Made by a program: the position numbers and the translations under genes. This document shows, piece after piece, positions 24,168 to 33,745 of a stretch of 64,000 bases of DNA. Positions within the stretch are counted from its first letter, which is position 1. Every line of letters begins with the position of its first letter. Source of the DNA: Thermodesulfovibrionales bacterium (lineage in GTDB: Bacteria > Nitrospirota > Thermodesulfovibrionia > Thermodesulfovibrionales > Dissulfurispiraceae); the NCBI GenBank assembly GCA_020062545.1, contig JAGUWD010000018.1, positions 29,822 to 93,821 of the forward strand, written 5' to 3'. The notes beneath the pieces are model-generated. The model was not told where the DNA came from. It ran no database searches and saw only the letters and a program-made list of their open reading frames with translations.

Positions 24168-26522
24168 CTAATACATCTCTTCTGCCATATAGACTACTTC
24201 CGGAAGGACATAGGAGACCAGATCCCTGTATGTAACCATGCCCACCACCTTTTCGCCTTCTACAACAGGCAGATGCCTCACCTTCTTGTTGGCCACAACA
24301 GATATGGCTGCACTTATTTCTGTGGACGGGTCAAAGGTAATTATATCCTTGCTCATTACATTCTCGATTACTTCTGTATCAAAATTGATATTCCTGTCAA
24401 AACAGTGCACCACATCCCTTTCGGTAAACATTCCTACCAGTTTATTGTTATCGTCAAAAACCATTACAGCGCTGATATTCCTTTCATTCATGAGTTTTAT
24501 AGCCTCTTTTACCCTGTGTTTTCTATTGATGCCCAACACCTCTATTGCAGGCTTGGATTCAAGGATATCTCTTAAGGTCATCTTTGCTCTCCTTTCAATG
24601 ATTTCTATGCGCTCGGAAGGAATCTTGAACTCCTCCTCAATCTTCAGATGTCTCGGCTTCCTCACTTTAACCGCACCTATTGGACATGCATGATAACATG
24701 CCTTGCAACTCGTGCAGTACTGCCTGTCTATAAAATACTGCTCCCTTGTCTCCTTTACAGCATCAAATGCACATGCCTGCTTGCAGAGACCGCACTTGAA
24801 ACATTCGGTCTGGTCTATGACAAAGGCTCCGAGGCCGCTGCACACCTTTGCCCTGCAGTATTTGTCATAAACATGCTCTTCAAATTCTTCTCTGAAATAT
24901 TTTATTGCTGAAAGAACAGGATTCGGTGCACTCTGTCCGAGTCCGCACAATGAACCCTTCTGCACCATCTTTCCAATCCTGATCAGTTTCTCTATATCTC
25001 CTGGCTCTCCATTGCCGGTTGTAATCTTCTCGAGTATCTTGAGCATCTGGTATGTGCCTATCCTGCATGGAGGACACTTTCCGCACGACTCCGACTGTGT
25101 GAATGAGAGGAAATACTTTGCCACATCCACCATGCATGTATCTTCGTCCAGGACGACCATGCCTCCCGACCCCATCATAGAGCCGACCTTTGTGAGCGAG
25201 TCGAAATCAACAGGCAAGTCGAGGTAGCTTGCTGGCAGGCAGCCTCCCGAGGGGCCTCCTGTCTGGACTGCCTTGAATTCCTTGTCTCCAATAATTCCAC
25301 CGCCTATATCGAAAATTATCTCCCTTAATGTAGTACCCATGGGAACTTCCACAAGTCCTGTATTCTTGACCTTTCCTGTAAGGGCAAAGACCTTTGTCCC
25401 GGGAGAGGTCTCTGTCCCGATGCTCCTGAACCAGTCCGCTCCCTTCTCTATTATTGGAGGTACGCAGGCATATGTCTCTATATTGTTTAAATTGCTCGGA
25501 TAGCCGAATACACCCCCGCCTACCTCTGATAACCTTGGAGGACGGGGCCTCGGGAACCCCCTCTCTCCTTCAATCGATGCAACAAGGGCAGTGGATTCGC
25601 CGCAGACGAATGCACCTGCGCCTTCCCTCACATCAAGGAAGAAGCTGAAATTAGTTCCAAGTATGTTTTTGCCTAAAAGGCCGATTTCCTCTGCCTGTTT
25701 TATGGCATGTTTCAGGTTTTTAACAGCCAATGGATATTCGTGCCTTACATAAATAAAGCCGTATTGTGCGTTAATAGCATATGCGCATAAGAGCATACCC
25801 TCAAAAAGGCTGTGTGGATCACCTTCCATTATTGATCTGTCCATAAATGCTCCGGGGTCGCCTTCGTCTCCATTTGCAATAACAAACCTTATCTTCTCCG
25901 GAGAGCTTTTTGTATGCTTCCACTTCTTTCCTGCAGGGAATCCTGCACCGCCCCTGCCCCTGAGGTTGGCTTTATCAACTTCATTTAAGACATCCTCCTG
26001 GGTCATGGAAGATAATGCCTTTTCAAGCGCCCTGTATCCTCCGACAGCGATATAATGATAGATATTTGTAGGGTCTATTTTGTCATTGTTCCTGAGGGCG
26101 ATTCTCACCTGTTTTTTATAAAATGGGAGATCCATCATTTCGAGGGTTGGCTCTCTAAGGATATCCTCTCTGTAAAGCGCCTGCCTGTAAGGCATCCCGC
26201 CCACAAAGGTATAGCTCATAAGGGATGATGCCTGCTCCGGCTTTACCCTCTGATAAAAGACATCTGATGGTTCTGCCTTCATAACAGGTCCCTTCTGGCA
26301 CATGCCCTGACACCCTGTCTTTACGATTTCTATGTCAACACCCCTTTTCTTTGCATCCTCATGAAGCGCATCGATCACCTTATACGCTCCGGTTGCAGTG
26401 CATGCAGTCCCGCAGCAAGCCCTTATCCTCGGCTTGTCAGGCTGGAACATTTCAGAGGAAAGTCTTTCCCTCAGCTTCCTTAAATCATCTATGTTGTTTA
26501 ATCTCTCCATCCCTAACCCCAT
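24168..26522 (-). CDS. NuoF-like NADH dehydrogenase flavoprotein fused to a CBS pair
   Basis: The 784-residue protein is a multidomain NADH-binding subunit. Residues about 30-110 are a thioredoxin-like 2Fe-2S domain (RACCGTACTATG, GCQGMCQKGP). About 130-560 is the NuoF core with LRGRGGAGFPAGKKW and NGDEGDPGAFMDRS for FMN/NAD, and ESCGKCPPCRIGTYQ for a 4Fe-4S cluster. Two ferredoxin motifs follow (CFKCGLCKQAC, CTSCKACYHACP). The last 130 residues are two CBS motifs (INRKHRVKEAIKLMNERNIS; ISAAISVVANKKVRHLP). The CBS pair is unusual in this family and suggests adenylate sensing. The start overlaps the NuoE-like gene end. Confidence 0.9.
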   Translation of the reverse strand: MGLGMERLNNIDDLRKLRERLSSEMFQPDKPRIRACCGTACTATGAYKVIDALHEDAKKRGVDIEIVKTGCQGMCQKGPVMKAEPSDVFYQRVKPEQASSLMSYTFVGGMPYRQALYREDILREPTLEMMDLPFYKKQVRIALRNNDKIDPTNIYHYIAVGGYRALEKALSSMTQEDVLNEVDKANLRGRGGAGFPAGKKWKHTKSSPEKIRFVIANGDEGDPGAFMDRSIMEGDPHSLFEGMLLCAYAINAQYGFIYVRHEYPLAVKNLKHAIKQAEEIGLLGKNILGTNFSFFLDVREGAGAFVCGESTALVASIEGERGFPRPRPPRLSEVGGGVFGYPSNLNNIETYACVPPIIEKGADWFRSIGTETSPGTKVFALTGKVKNTGLVEVPMGTTLREIIFDIGGGIIGDKEFKAVQTGGPSGGCLPASYLDLPVDFDSLTKVGSMMGSGGMVVLDEDTCMVDVAKYFLSFTQSESCGKCPPCRIGTYQMLKILEKITTGNGEPGDIEKLIRIGKMVQKGSLCGLGQSAPNPVLSAIKYFREEFEEHVYDKYCRAKVCSGLGAFVIDQTECFKCGLCKQACAFDAVKETREQYFIDRQYCTSCKACYHACPIGAVKVRKPRHLKIEEEFKIPSERIEIIERRAKMTLRDILESKPAIEVLGINRKHRVKEAIKLMNERNISAVMVFDDNNKLVGMFTERDVVHCFDRNINFDTEVIENVMSKDIITFDPSTEISAAISVVANKKVRHLPVVEGEKVVGMVTYRDLVSYVLPEVVYMAEEMY

Positions 26523-27005
26523 TTATTTCTTAACCTTGTTTATAATCTCATTTACCTTCTTGGGGCCTACATCGCCCACGACCTCTTCATTAACCGTTAC
26601 AACAGGGGCAAGACCGCAGCACCCAACGCAGCCTACAGTCTCGAGGGTCATGGACATATCCTCTGTTGTTTCACCTTCTCTGACGCCGAATTCATCCTCA
26701 AGCTTTTCAAGAACCTTTGATGCGCCCCTGACATGGCATGCTGTACCCATGCAGACGCAGACAACATTCTTGCCCCTCGGCTTGAAATAGAAATGTTTGT
26801 AGAATGATGCAGTGCTGTATACATCGGCCAATGGAATATCCAGTTTCTTCGACAATTCCCTTAGCTTGTCTTCAGGGAGATAGTTGTACTCCTTTTGAAT
26901 CTGCTGAAATGCATAGATGAGAAGTCCTCTTTTTTTCTGATCTCCTGTGAGAACTTCCCCAATCTCTTTATAATGTGCATCTACATTAAATTCCTCTATC
27001 TTCAT
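26523..27005 (-). CDS. NuoE-like 2Fe-2S subunit
   Basis: The 160-residue protein has the thioredoxin-like 2Fe-2S pattern of NuoE/HydC (CVCMGTACHVRGA ... CVGCCGLAP) after an N-terminal helical segment (QIQKEYNYLPEDKLRELSKKL). It is the first gene of the NuoE-F-G-like module. It abuts the NuoF-like gene and follows cooS across a 73-bp spacer that holds an inverted repeat. Confidence 0.92.
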   Translation of the reverse strand: MKIEEFNVDAHYKEIGEVLTGDQKKRGLLIYAFQQIQKEYNYLPEDKLRELSKKLDIPLADVYSTASFYKHFYFKPRGKNVVCVCMGTACHVRGASKVLEKLEDEFGVREGETTEDMSMTLETVGCVGCCGLAPVVTVNEEVVGDVGPKKVNEIINKVKK

Positions 27006-27019
27006 CTAACCTCCATATC

Positions 27020-27076
27020 AGCTCATGGTTGATAGTTCATAGCTAATAGTTTTCTATGAACTACAAGCTATGAGCT
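27020..27076. repeat. Imperfect 23-bp inverted repeat in the cooS/NuoE spacer
   Basis: Arms at 27020-27042 and 27054-27076 match at 19 of 23 positions and consist of AGCTCAT and TAGTTCATAG words. The 11-base loop and AT-rich stem suggest a hairpin in the transcript between cooS and the NuoE-like gene. Confidence 0.65.
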
Positions 27077-27078
27077 AT

Positions 27079-29064
27079 TTATAATCCTATATGTGGCTTT
27101 GCTGCCTTTTCGAGTTCACGCCTTGCAGCCATATCCATAAGCACACGCTCTGCACCGAACTTGCCCGGCTCATATTTCTTCAGCTTCAATGCCTCCCTTG
27201 CCTTATCGATGTAGTCAAGGGCAAGCGCAAGCATCTTTTCAGGGTCGGGCTCAAAGTGCATTGCACCTTTAAACCTTTCATACCATACCTCTGTCATTAT
27301 CCTCGTCACTTCTTCGCTTGAGCCGACAGGAGACTCGCCGCCGAATATAACTGGAACACCTGATGCTGCGAAGTAACAACCGATTGCTATTGCCTTTTCG
27401 GACATCCATTCAGGAGCTATACCCACACCCGGCATTCCTCCTATTTCATCGGATAATCCGCCCTCTTCTGCCATTGCACTCAATATGGTCAGTATTCTCG
27501 AATTATCAACACATGCTCCTAAATGCAGTATCGGCGGAATTCCTATTGCTTCGCATACTTCTCTCAGGCCTGGACCAGCATGTTCAAGTGCCATCTCCGG
27601 TGTGAGATAACCGGCAGTGCCGCATGCTGCTGAGCCACAGCCTGTGGAGACAATAAGCACATCATTCTTAATCAGCTCCGTTGCAAGGTATTTGTGAATG
27701 CCTGTGGATGGAACCCTCGGGTTGTCGCATCCTGCAAGACCCACAACTCCTCTAATCCTTCCTGCCATGATTGCATCGTTTAAAGGCCTGAACGACGCCC
27801 TCCATCTTCCACCCTGCATGTATTCTATGTATTCATGGGAAAAGCCCGCAACTACAGGGAATTTATCTGTAATGTGGCTTCCCTGTGTTTTTCTGTTCTG
27901 GTAATTGTCGCAGGCAAGCTTCACTATCTCCCTTGCTATCTCCCTTGCCCTGTGCTCGTCGTATTCTATGTGCATTGCACCGGGGATCTTTGCCTTTTCG
28001 GATGTAGTTATAATCTTTGTGTGGAATTTATTCGAAAGTTCTGCAATGGCAGGCATGATGCACTGTACATCCACGGTAAGGGCATCAACGAGCCCTGTCA
28101 TTATTCCGAGTTCCTGATTTGTGAAGCCGCCTGCAGTCGGGATTCCATGCCTCATGAGCACCTCATTTGCTGTACAGCACATACCGCCTAAGTTTATCCC
28201 CTTTGCCCCCTTTGACTTTGCATAAGCAATCATTTCGGTCTCTGATGCCACATCCACTATCATTTCTGCAAGTGTCGGCTCATGTCCGTGGACAACGAGG
28301 TTTACCTCATCCTCTTTAAATATTCCAAAGCTCGCCTCTGCCTTCACAGGCCTTGGCGTTCCAAAAAGGATATCCGTAATATCCGTGGATATCATGCAGC
28401 CGCCCCATCCATCAGCAAGGGCTGTTCTTAAACCGTGCAAGAGTAGATGGTCCGGGTCATGGTCAACACCAACTGATGTCCTGTGCATTGCCTCTGCAAT
28501 CTCCCTGTCAATGTTGCGGGGAACAATACCCCATTTTCTCCATCTCTCCTGGGTCTTCTTAGGTGCCCTTTTTGCATAGTTTATTTCACCCTTCTGCCTG
28601 CTGTAATCATCGAGAAATCTAAATGCCACATCCTTAGCAACATCATTCACAGGTCTTCCCTCAAACTCGATTCCCAAAATTCCTGCAACCCTGTAAAGCT
28701 TTCTCACATCGGTTATCTGAAAGTCCTTTGCCTCTCCTGTTGCGGCAGCGAGCAATGTCAAAACCATATCCCTTGCATGGTCGCTGTGGGCTGCTGTTCC
28801 TGCTGCAATCATTCTCACAATGTTTCTTGCCGCCACAGTTGGAAGCGTTGCTCCACATACACCCCTCGCCTCTTCCTCGGCGTTTTTACCCACAAGCCTG
28901 CACGGCCCCATGTGGCAAACCTTACAACATGCACCTGTTTCACCGATAGGGCACGGTTTTAATTTTTCCGCCCTCTCAAAGCATGTCTCTATCTTATGGG
29001 CTTCGCCCCACTCTATTATCTTCTCTGCTGCCTCGTTGGCGCTTTTTATAATGTGCTTATCCAT
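27079..29064 (-). CDS. acsA: Anaerobic CO dehydrogenase catalytic subunit
   Basis: This Ni-Fe-S enzyme (also called CooS) interconverts CO and CO2 and supplies CO to acetyl-CoA synthase. The 661-residue protein has the N-terminal B/D-cluster cysteines (CPIGETGACCKVCHMGPC), the C-cluster region (NLGGMCCTANEVLMRHG, GCDNPRVPSTG) and VSTGCGSAACGTAGYLTPE. The length fits the family. It lies 10 bp downstream of acsB, so the two subunits of the bifunctional complex are cotranscribed. The two cooC copies in the window are likely maturation partners. Confidence 0.96.
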   Translation of the reverse strand: MDKHIIKSANEAAEKIIEWGEAHKIETCFERAEKLKPCPIGETGACCKVCHMGPCRLVGKNAEEEARGVCGATLPTVAARNIVRMIAAGTAAHSDHARDMVLTLLAAATGEAKDFQITDVRKLYRVAGILGIEFEGRPVNDVAKDVAFRFLDDYSRQKGEINYAKRAPKKTQERWRKWGIVPRNIDREIAEAMHRTSVGVDHDPDHLLLHGLRTALADGWGGCMISTDITDILFGTPRPVKAEASFGIFKEDEVNLVVHGHEPTLAEMIVDVASETEMIAYAKSKGAKGINLGGMCCTANEVLMRHGIPTAGGFTNQELGIMTGLVDALTVDVQCIMPAIAELSNKFHTKIITTSEKAKIPGAMHIEYDEHRAREIAREIVKLACDNYQNRKTQGSHITDKFPVVAGFSHEYIEYMQGGRWRASFRPLNDAIMAGRIRGVVGLAGCDNPRVPSTGIHKYLATELIKNDVLIVSTGCGSAACGTAGYLTPEMALEHAGPGLREVCEAIGIPPILHLGACVDNSRILTILSAMAEEGGLSDEIGGMPGVGIAPEWMSEKAIAIGCYFAASGVPVIFGGESPVGSSEEVTRIMTEVWYERFKGAMHFEPDPEKMLALALDYIDKAREALKLKKYEPGKFGAERVLMDMAARRELEKAAKPHIGL

Positions 29065-29074
29065 TTTTTACCTC

Positions 29075-31273
29075 CTATATCATTGGTTCCATTTCCAATG
29101 CCGGATGTCCGACACTGGAAAGATGTTCCAGAAGCTTCTCTGAATCTTCGCAGATAGTTTCATCTGCTATCTTGTCGAGCAGGTCTGGAACACCGGCCTC
29201 CTCTGCCCTCTTTTTGAAGTCCTCTGCGATTCTCTCCTTCAGTCCTTTCGGCATCCAGACAATCCTCTTTATGCCACCATCGCCTGAGAGGAACTTCTTG
29301 CTTGTTATGAAGTTAACACCGATGCCCATAAATCCCGGTGTCTGTGCACCACCACCGACAGTGCCTGCGAGTGTGGAGAACTTCATGCCTATAGGGGTCA
29401 TCATGGTCGCACCCCTGTTTACAATCATGACGCCGTTGGCTTCAGGAATAATCGCTACAATACACTCAAAACATCCGCATGATGTCATCGGGTTTTCCAT
29501 TATTGTATAAAGGTTCAGTGTTTCCACTGCACCTCCCGATGCCTTCTTCAGATACTCATCAACGCCCGTATATCTTCCGTACTTTGCATCAAGCAGTTCA
29601 CCCTTTGGAACAGGCTGGTTTCCGCCTGTAGGGTCTATCTCGTATGCAGCCTTTCCGTCGAGCCAGTTGTATGCACCACATAAACCAAGCCTTTCGGGTG
29701 TGATGACACAGACATGGCTCGGTGCAAATGACTGGCAGAGGAGACATGAATAGAAGGTGTCAACGGCATCGTCTGTAAGGCTTCCGAGCCTGTGGTCGCG
29801 CTCTTTATATGCTGCCCTCGCCTCATCCCTCAGCCTTATAACATCCTGCTCATCCGTGTAAATAGTAACCTGCACTTTATCCACTATAGAACGGAACCTG
29901 TGTTTCATCATTGCGGTCTGTATATGACCTAAATGTTCAAGGGTTATTCCGTCTTTCTGTGCGGCATTACTTATTCTTATCCAGTTTATGTCACGCTGTC
30001 CCATGTGCCATAGCCCCTGAGCCTCATTTATATTGTGGTGTATCTTTCTCTCTATGACAGACTCGAAGTCCTTCTGCATCTTTCTTCCTGCAACCTCTAT
30101 GAGAATACCGAGGGGCATCTGGCCACCCTTTTCATAACGCTCCTGCCAGTTTTCTCCGACAATAATAACCTTGTTGTCCTCTATCTCCTCAAGCTCCCTC
30201 ATCCTGACCCACTCAAATGCAGGAGTCCTCTGTCCTCCGAACTCTATGAATGTGTCTTCCTTTCTTATCCTCTCGCCTTCGAATGCAGGGCCGTATGCAA
30301 CAGGTATAGGAGGCTTCTCAACTATAATCTTAAGGCCTCTTACCTCTATCGCTTTCTGGACAATCTTTGAGTGGTCGAATTCTTTATCCACCTCTTCATA
30401 TGTGCATACACCTGTAGGATGTATTACAGGGACATCCGTATCGCATATTGCAGGGAAGCCCATGTTTATTGCGCCTGCGCCTGTTGACCATTTGATGTCA
30501 TCGAGAGGGCCAAGTGCAAGGGCAAATGCAAAGACCCTGTCCTTCTGATATTTTAAATGATCTTTAAAATCACCGGGCTTTTTGCCGCCAAATATCAAAG
30601 ATGCCCTTATTGCCCAGTCGAGGGCGTAAAGGGTATGCTCTGTGTCAGGGCCGAGTGGAACTATTCTTGTGTCCCATCCGAGTTCTATTCCTTTCCTCTG
30701 GAGCTGCTTTGTCACGCTATCCCCGTTGGACTGGCCTGAAAGGAATGTAAGGATATTCTTTTCCTGCAACTCCCTGCAGATATTCACAGCAATGTCATCT
30801 GTCGGAGCAGCCCCGATTATTGCTGCAAATCCAGGCATTGTGCCGTCAACAAGCTGTATGCCAAGATTTCTCTGTATCGTGTCTGTTATAAAACCGTTAT
30901 AGACATAGCCTGTCTCTGGATCTTTATATGGTTCGAGACCGTATATATATTTGATTGCGAGTATAATCTCCTCGGCAAAGAGCGTTGCCATTCCTGAGTC
31001 GAGGGCCTCTCCCAGATACGGCTTCCAGATATTCTCTTCAGGTTCGTCATGGAGAAGCTCCTTTGCAAAACCGAGGGCAACCTTCATATCGCCAACTGTC
31101 TTGACAGGGAACCCTGTCATTGCATATATCATAGGAAGATAGTAAGCAGTATCCGGAAACTCGAAGGTAAAGTCCTTCCCCTTTTCGGCTATTGCCTTCT
31201 CCACCATTTCTTCGGCCTGAGCCACGAGTTTATGTGCACCTCTTATAGCTGCCGAGGCTATTAACTTTGACAT
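29075..31273 (-). CDS. acsB: CO-methylating acetyl-CoA synthase
   Basis: AcsB joins CO, a methyl group from the corrinoid protein and CoA at its nickel A-cluster. The 732-residue length matches full bacterial AcsB including the N-terminal CODH-contact domain. Visible landmarks are SFAPSHVCVITPERLGLCGAYNW and the A-cluster cysteines in TSCGCFECIV. A GGAGGTTGGG site precedes the ATG. It heads the acsB-acsA-NuoEFG-like transcript; a 171-bp spacer separates it from acsC. Confidence 0.97.
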   Translation of the reverse strand: MSKLIASAAIRGAHKLVAQAEEMVEKAIAEKGKDFTFEFPDTAYYLPMIYAMTGFPVKTVGDMKVALGFAKELLHDEPEENIWKPYLGEALDSGMATLFAEEIILAIKYIYGLEPYKDPETGYVYNGFITDTIQRNLGIQLVDGTMPGFAAIIGAAPTDDIAVNICRELQEKNILTFLSGQSNGDSVTKQLQRKGIELGWDTRIVPLGPDTEHTLYALDWAIRASLIFGGKKPGDFKDHLKYQKDRVFAFALALGPLDDIKWSTGAGAINMGFPAICDTDVPVIHPTGVCTYEEVDKEFDHSKIVQKAIEVRGLKIIVEKPPIPVAYGPAFEGERIRKEDTFIEFGGQRTPAFEWVRMRELEEIEDNKVIIVGENWQERYEKGGQMPLGILIEVAGRKMQKDFESVIERKIHHNINEAQGLWHMGQRDINWIRISNAAQKDGITLEHLGHIQTAMMKHRFRSIVDKVQVTIYTDEQDVIRLRDEARAAYKERDHRLGSLTDDAVDTFYSCLLCQSFAPSHVCVITPERLGLCGAYNWLDGKAAYEIDPTGGNQPVPKGELLDAKYGRYTGVDEYLKKASGGAVETLNLYTIMENPMTSCGCFECIVAIIPEANGVMIVNRGATMMTPIGMKFSTLAGTVGGGAQTPGFMGIGVNFITSKKFLSGDGGIKRIVWMPKGLKERIAEDFKKRAEEAGVPDLLDKIADETICEDSEKLLEHLSSVGHPALEMEPMI

Positions 31274-31362
31274 CCCAACCTCCTTATTTAGTTTATGTGT
31301 ATATGAGCATATGGTGAATGAGCTTACTCAGTAACTCTTTTACACATTTACTTATTTACCCA

Positions 31363-31423
31363 TTAAAGATTAGTTTAGTCCTGATTCCACCATACAAGTC
31401 AATACATAATTATTAATCTTTAA
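31363..31423 (-). promoter_or_regulatory. Possible promoter region of acsB with a perfect inverted repeat
   Basis: TTAAAGATTA (31363-31372) and TAATCTTTAA (31414-31423) are perfect inverted repeats. Between them on the minus strand lies TTGACT (31402-31397) with a weak TAAACT 19 bases on. The spacing is poor, so this is a tentative promoter or operator. Confidence 0.35.
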
Positions 31424-31444
31424 ATAACCGATCCTTATGGCCTG

Positions 31445-32785
31445 CTATGCCTTTGACCTCAGGAATGCGGGAAGTCCATTTGCTTCCCTCGGCCCAACAG
31501 TGACCTTCCAGCCCGGAAGTTTGTCTTCTATTGCGCCGCTAAGAATAGCAACATAGCCAGGGATAATAAGCTCTTTGTGCTTTATCTCGTTCTCTATGCC
31601 GCTTTCCTGGATGAACTGGGCAATCTTAGACGCAGTGAATTTACCCGCTGCCCATGCTGTAAGGACAGACAATCCTTCGCAGTCCATAACAGCAAGTCTG
31701 CATGGAACCTTGCTGTTTTCGATCTCACCCGAGACGATAAAGTATGTCAATGAGAAGTTTGTTGTAATGGTAAGAGGAGATTCAGGTGTGGGCTCGCCGA
31801 TCTTGTATATCTTCTGCTCTACCTGCATCGGGACCTGAGGGTCTGTATATATGTTCTGCCTAAGCGTGAAGAGTGCAAGGTTCTTCCATTTTTCGATGCT
31901 GCTTAAGACCACAATCGATGCATATTTTGTAACTCCAAGTGCAGCCACAAGTGTTTCGAGCATCTTGTCGTCTCTCTGTACAAAGGTTATCACGGGGTAA
32001 CCCAGCGCCTTGAAATTCTTTTTGATCGCAGCCCTTCTTATATATGTGTTGGCCTCGAGGATTTCCTTTGCACTCCTCGCCCCTGAATCAATAACTATAT
32101 CTTCAACGCCGAGGCCTTTTATCTTCTCTGTCAATGCAGAAAGCGCATCAAGCCCCTTTGCTGTAACACCAAGGGATGCCTTATATGTCTTTGCAATGTT
32201 TGCCATTGCCTCTGCATTGGATTCATCGGCTCCGTAAAGGAGCGGCTTTTTGTCGGCAACTGCCTTAACGGCAGCATCTGCTGCAGCAGGATTGTTGGTT
32301 GCGATAATCAAAGGCACTGCAGGCGCCTTCGATGCAATGGACTTCACCACGCCTTCGAACCTTCCAGCATCATTTGATGCATTGCTCACGAATATGGCGT
32401 CAATCCTGAGCTTCTGACCTACCCTGTCTATTTCTGAATTTAAGACATCATCAACAATTTTATTTATCTCGTCATCCGACATGGAGTCCTTTATCTCGAC
32501 TGCAAATGCACATGGATTCACAAACTTCTTTTCATGCCTGAAGAGAACCGTCTCTTCTCCCATTTTTACTGCCTTATCGCCGGCGCCGAGGGTTATCGGC
32601 CTTATTGGAGGAGCCGAGGCCTCGCCAAGAATTCTCTTTGCCTCATCCGAGACATCAGGACATGCATCCAGTGATGCCTGCCTCTGTGCCAGCTTCATAG
32701 CAAAGGCAAGACATGTGGGATGTCCGCACTTTTTACAGTTGGTCTTTGGAAGCAATTTAAATATTTCAACGCCTGTTAAAGCCAT
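31445..32785 (-). CDS. acsC: Corrinoid iron-sulfur protein large subunit
   Basis: AcsC carries the 4Fe-4S cluster that reductively activates the corrinoid of the CFeSP. The 446-residue protein begins ALTGVEIFKLLPKTNCKKCG with cysteines continuing as HPTCLAFAMK and DACPDVS, the N-terminal cluster motif of the family. The rest is a TIM-barrel and corrinoid-contact region. It follows acsD by 12 bp on the same strand. Confidence 0.96.
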   Translation of the reverse strand: MALTGVEIFKLLPKTNCKKCGHPTCLAFAMKLAQRQASLDACPDVSDEAKRILGEASAPPIRPITLGAGDKAVKMGEETVLFRHEKKFVNPCAFAVEIKDSMSDDEINKIVDDVLNSEIDRVGQKLRIDAIFVSNASNDAGRFEGVVKSIASKAPAVPLIIATNNPAAADAAVKAVADKKPLLYGADESNAEAMANIAKTYKASLGVTAKGLDALSALTEKIKGLGVEDIVIDSGARSAKEILEANTYIRRAAIKKNFKALGYPVITFVQRDDKMLETLVAALGVTKYASIVVLSSIEKWKNLALFTLRQNIYTDPQVPMQVEQKIYKIGEPTPESPLTITTNFSLTYFIVSGEIENSKVPCRLAVMDCEGLSVLTAWAAGKFTASKIAQFIQESGIENEIKHKELIIPGYVAILSGAIEDKLPGWKVTVGPREANGLPAFLRSKA

Positions 32786-32797
32786 ATTTAACCTCCC

Positions 32798-33736
32798 TTA
32801 CATTAACTCGTCAATGAATTTTTCGACTGCTTTAACTGCTTCAGGATGTCTCATGATCAGAAGCTCCGCACCGGACATCAATAATGAGGCTGCGGTAGTG
32901 GCCTCCCATGTTATTCCCCTCTCTGCAAGAGAACCCCACAGAGGAAGCTCTGATTCTGATGCCTGTGTCTCCTTTATCTTCCACACATACATGCCCACAT
33001 CGGCAAGCATAGGCGGCTGCATGGTTGCATCGTTTTGCGTCAAAGCCGCAAGCCTTATCCTTTCCATAACGGAATATGTATACTCAAGACCGTATCCAAG
33101 CGCCGAACACATGGGGTCTGTTATCAGCTTCTCCTTGTCGAATCCCATCTGTGTTATCAGGATATTGAGCTGCTTTGAAAGGTTTATATCAAGCTCTGAC
33201 ATGGCTATAAGTTTATGGTTGTTTGCCATTGCAGCAGCGGCAATGGTCTTGTAATTCCCTTCCTGCGCCTTTCCTATTATGCAGTTTTTATCCTTTGCAG
33301 CTTCGGAGACTGCAACAAGCACGGAAGAGTCTTTCTCGACATGATTGCTTCCGAGGATTATGAGCGGGACATTTATTGCGGCGAGTACATCCTTTACTGT
33401 CTTTGCTGCATCCTCTGGAGAGCGGTTTTCCCTGTCAGGGTGTGTGCTTAAAAGCCTTAATGCTATTGCCTTTGCATTCAATGTATCCTGACAGTATTTT
33501 GCCCATGTAACCGGGTCTCCGGAAACACTTTCATACACCTTTTTAACTGTCTCTGGCCAGTCATCCGGAACTATGTCCTGAACCTCATAGGCTATTACAG
33601 GCCTGTGCGGAACACTCCCTTCAAAGGCATGAAAGGGGAGGACATTCTCTCCACCGAAAACGGCGGTCCTGTCAGTGCCTATGGTAACCTCAAAAACCTT
33701 GCCAGAAAAAGTCTCCTTTGGTATAGCAAAAGCCAT
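32798..33736 (-). CDS. acsD: Corrinoid iron-sulfur protein small subunit
   Basis: AcsD binds the corrinoid together with AcsC and delivers the methyl group to AcsB. The 312-residue TIM-barrel protein starts MAFAIPKETFSGKVFEVTIG and contains PVIAYEVQDIVPDDWPE and ILITQMGFDKEKLITDPMC, familiar AcsD segments. It is located between acsE and acsC with short spacers. Confidence 0.96.
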   Translation of the reverse strand: MAFAIPKETFSGKVFEVTIGTDRTAVFGGENVLPFHAFEGSVPHRPVIAYEVQDIVPDDWPETVKKVYESVSGDPVTWAKYCQDTLNAKAIALRLLSTHPDRENRSPEDAAKTVKDVLAAINVPLIILGSNHVEKDSSVLVAVSEAAKDKNCIIGKAQEGNYKTIAAAAMANNHKLIAMSELDINLSKQLNILITQMGFDKEKLITDPMCSALGYGLEYTYSVMERIRLAALTQNDATMQPPMLADVGMYVWKIKETQASESELPLWGSLAERGITWEATTAASLLMSGAELLIMRHPEAVKAVEKFIDELM

Positions 33737-33745
33737 ATTAACCTC

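Noticed and set aside
21539..26522. Electron-bifurcating [FeFe]-hydrogenase
   Set aside because: The NuoG-like subunit lacks H-cluster cysteine motifs and has a molybdopterin-type domain instead.
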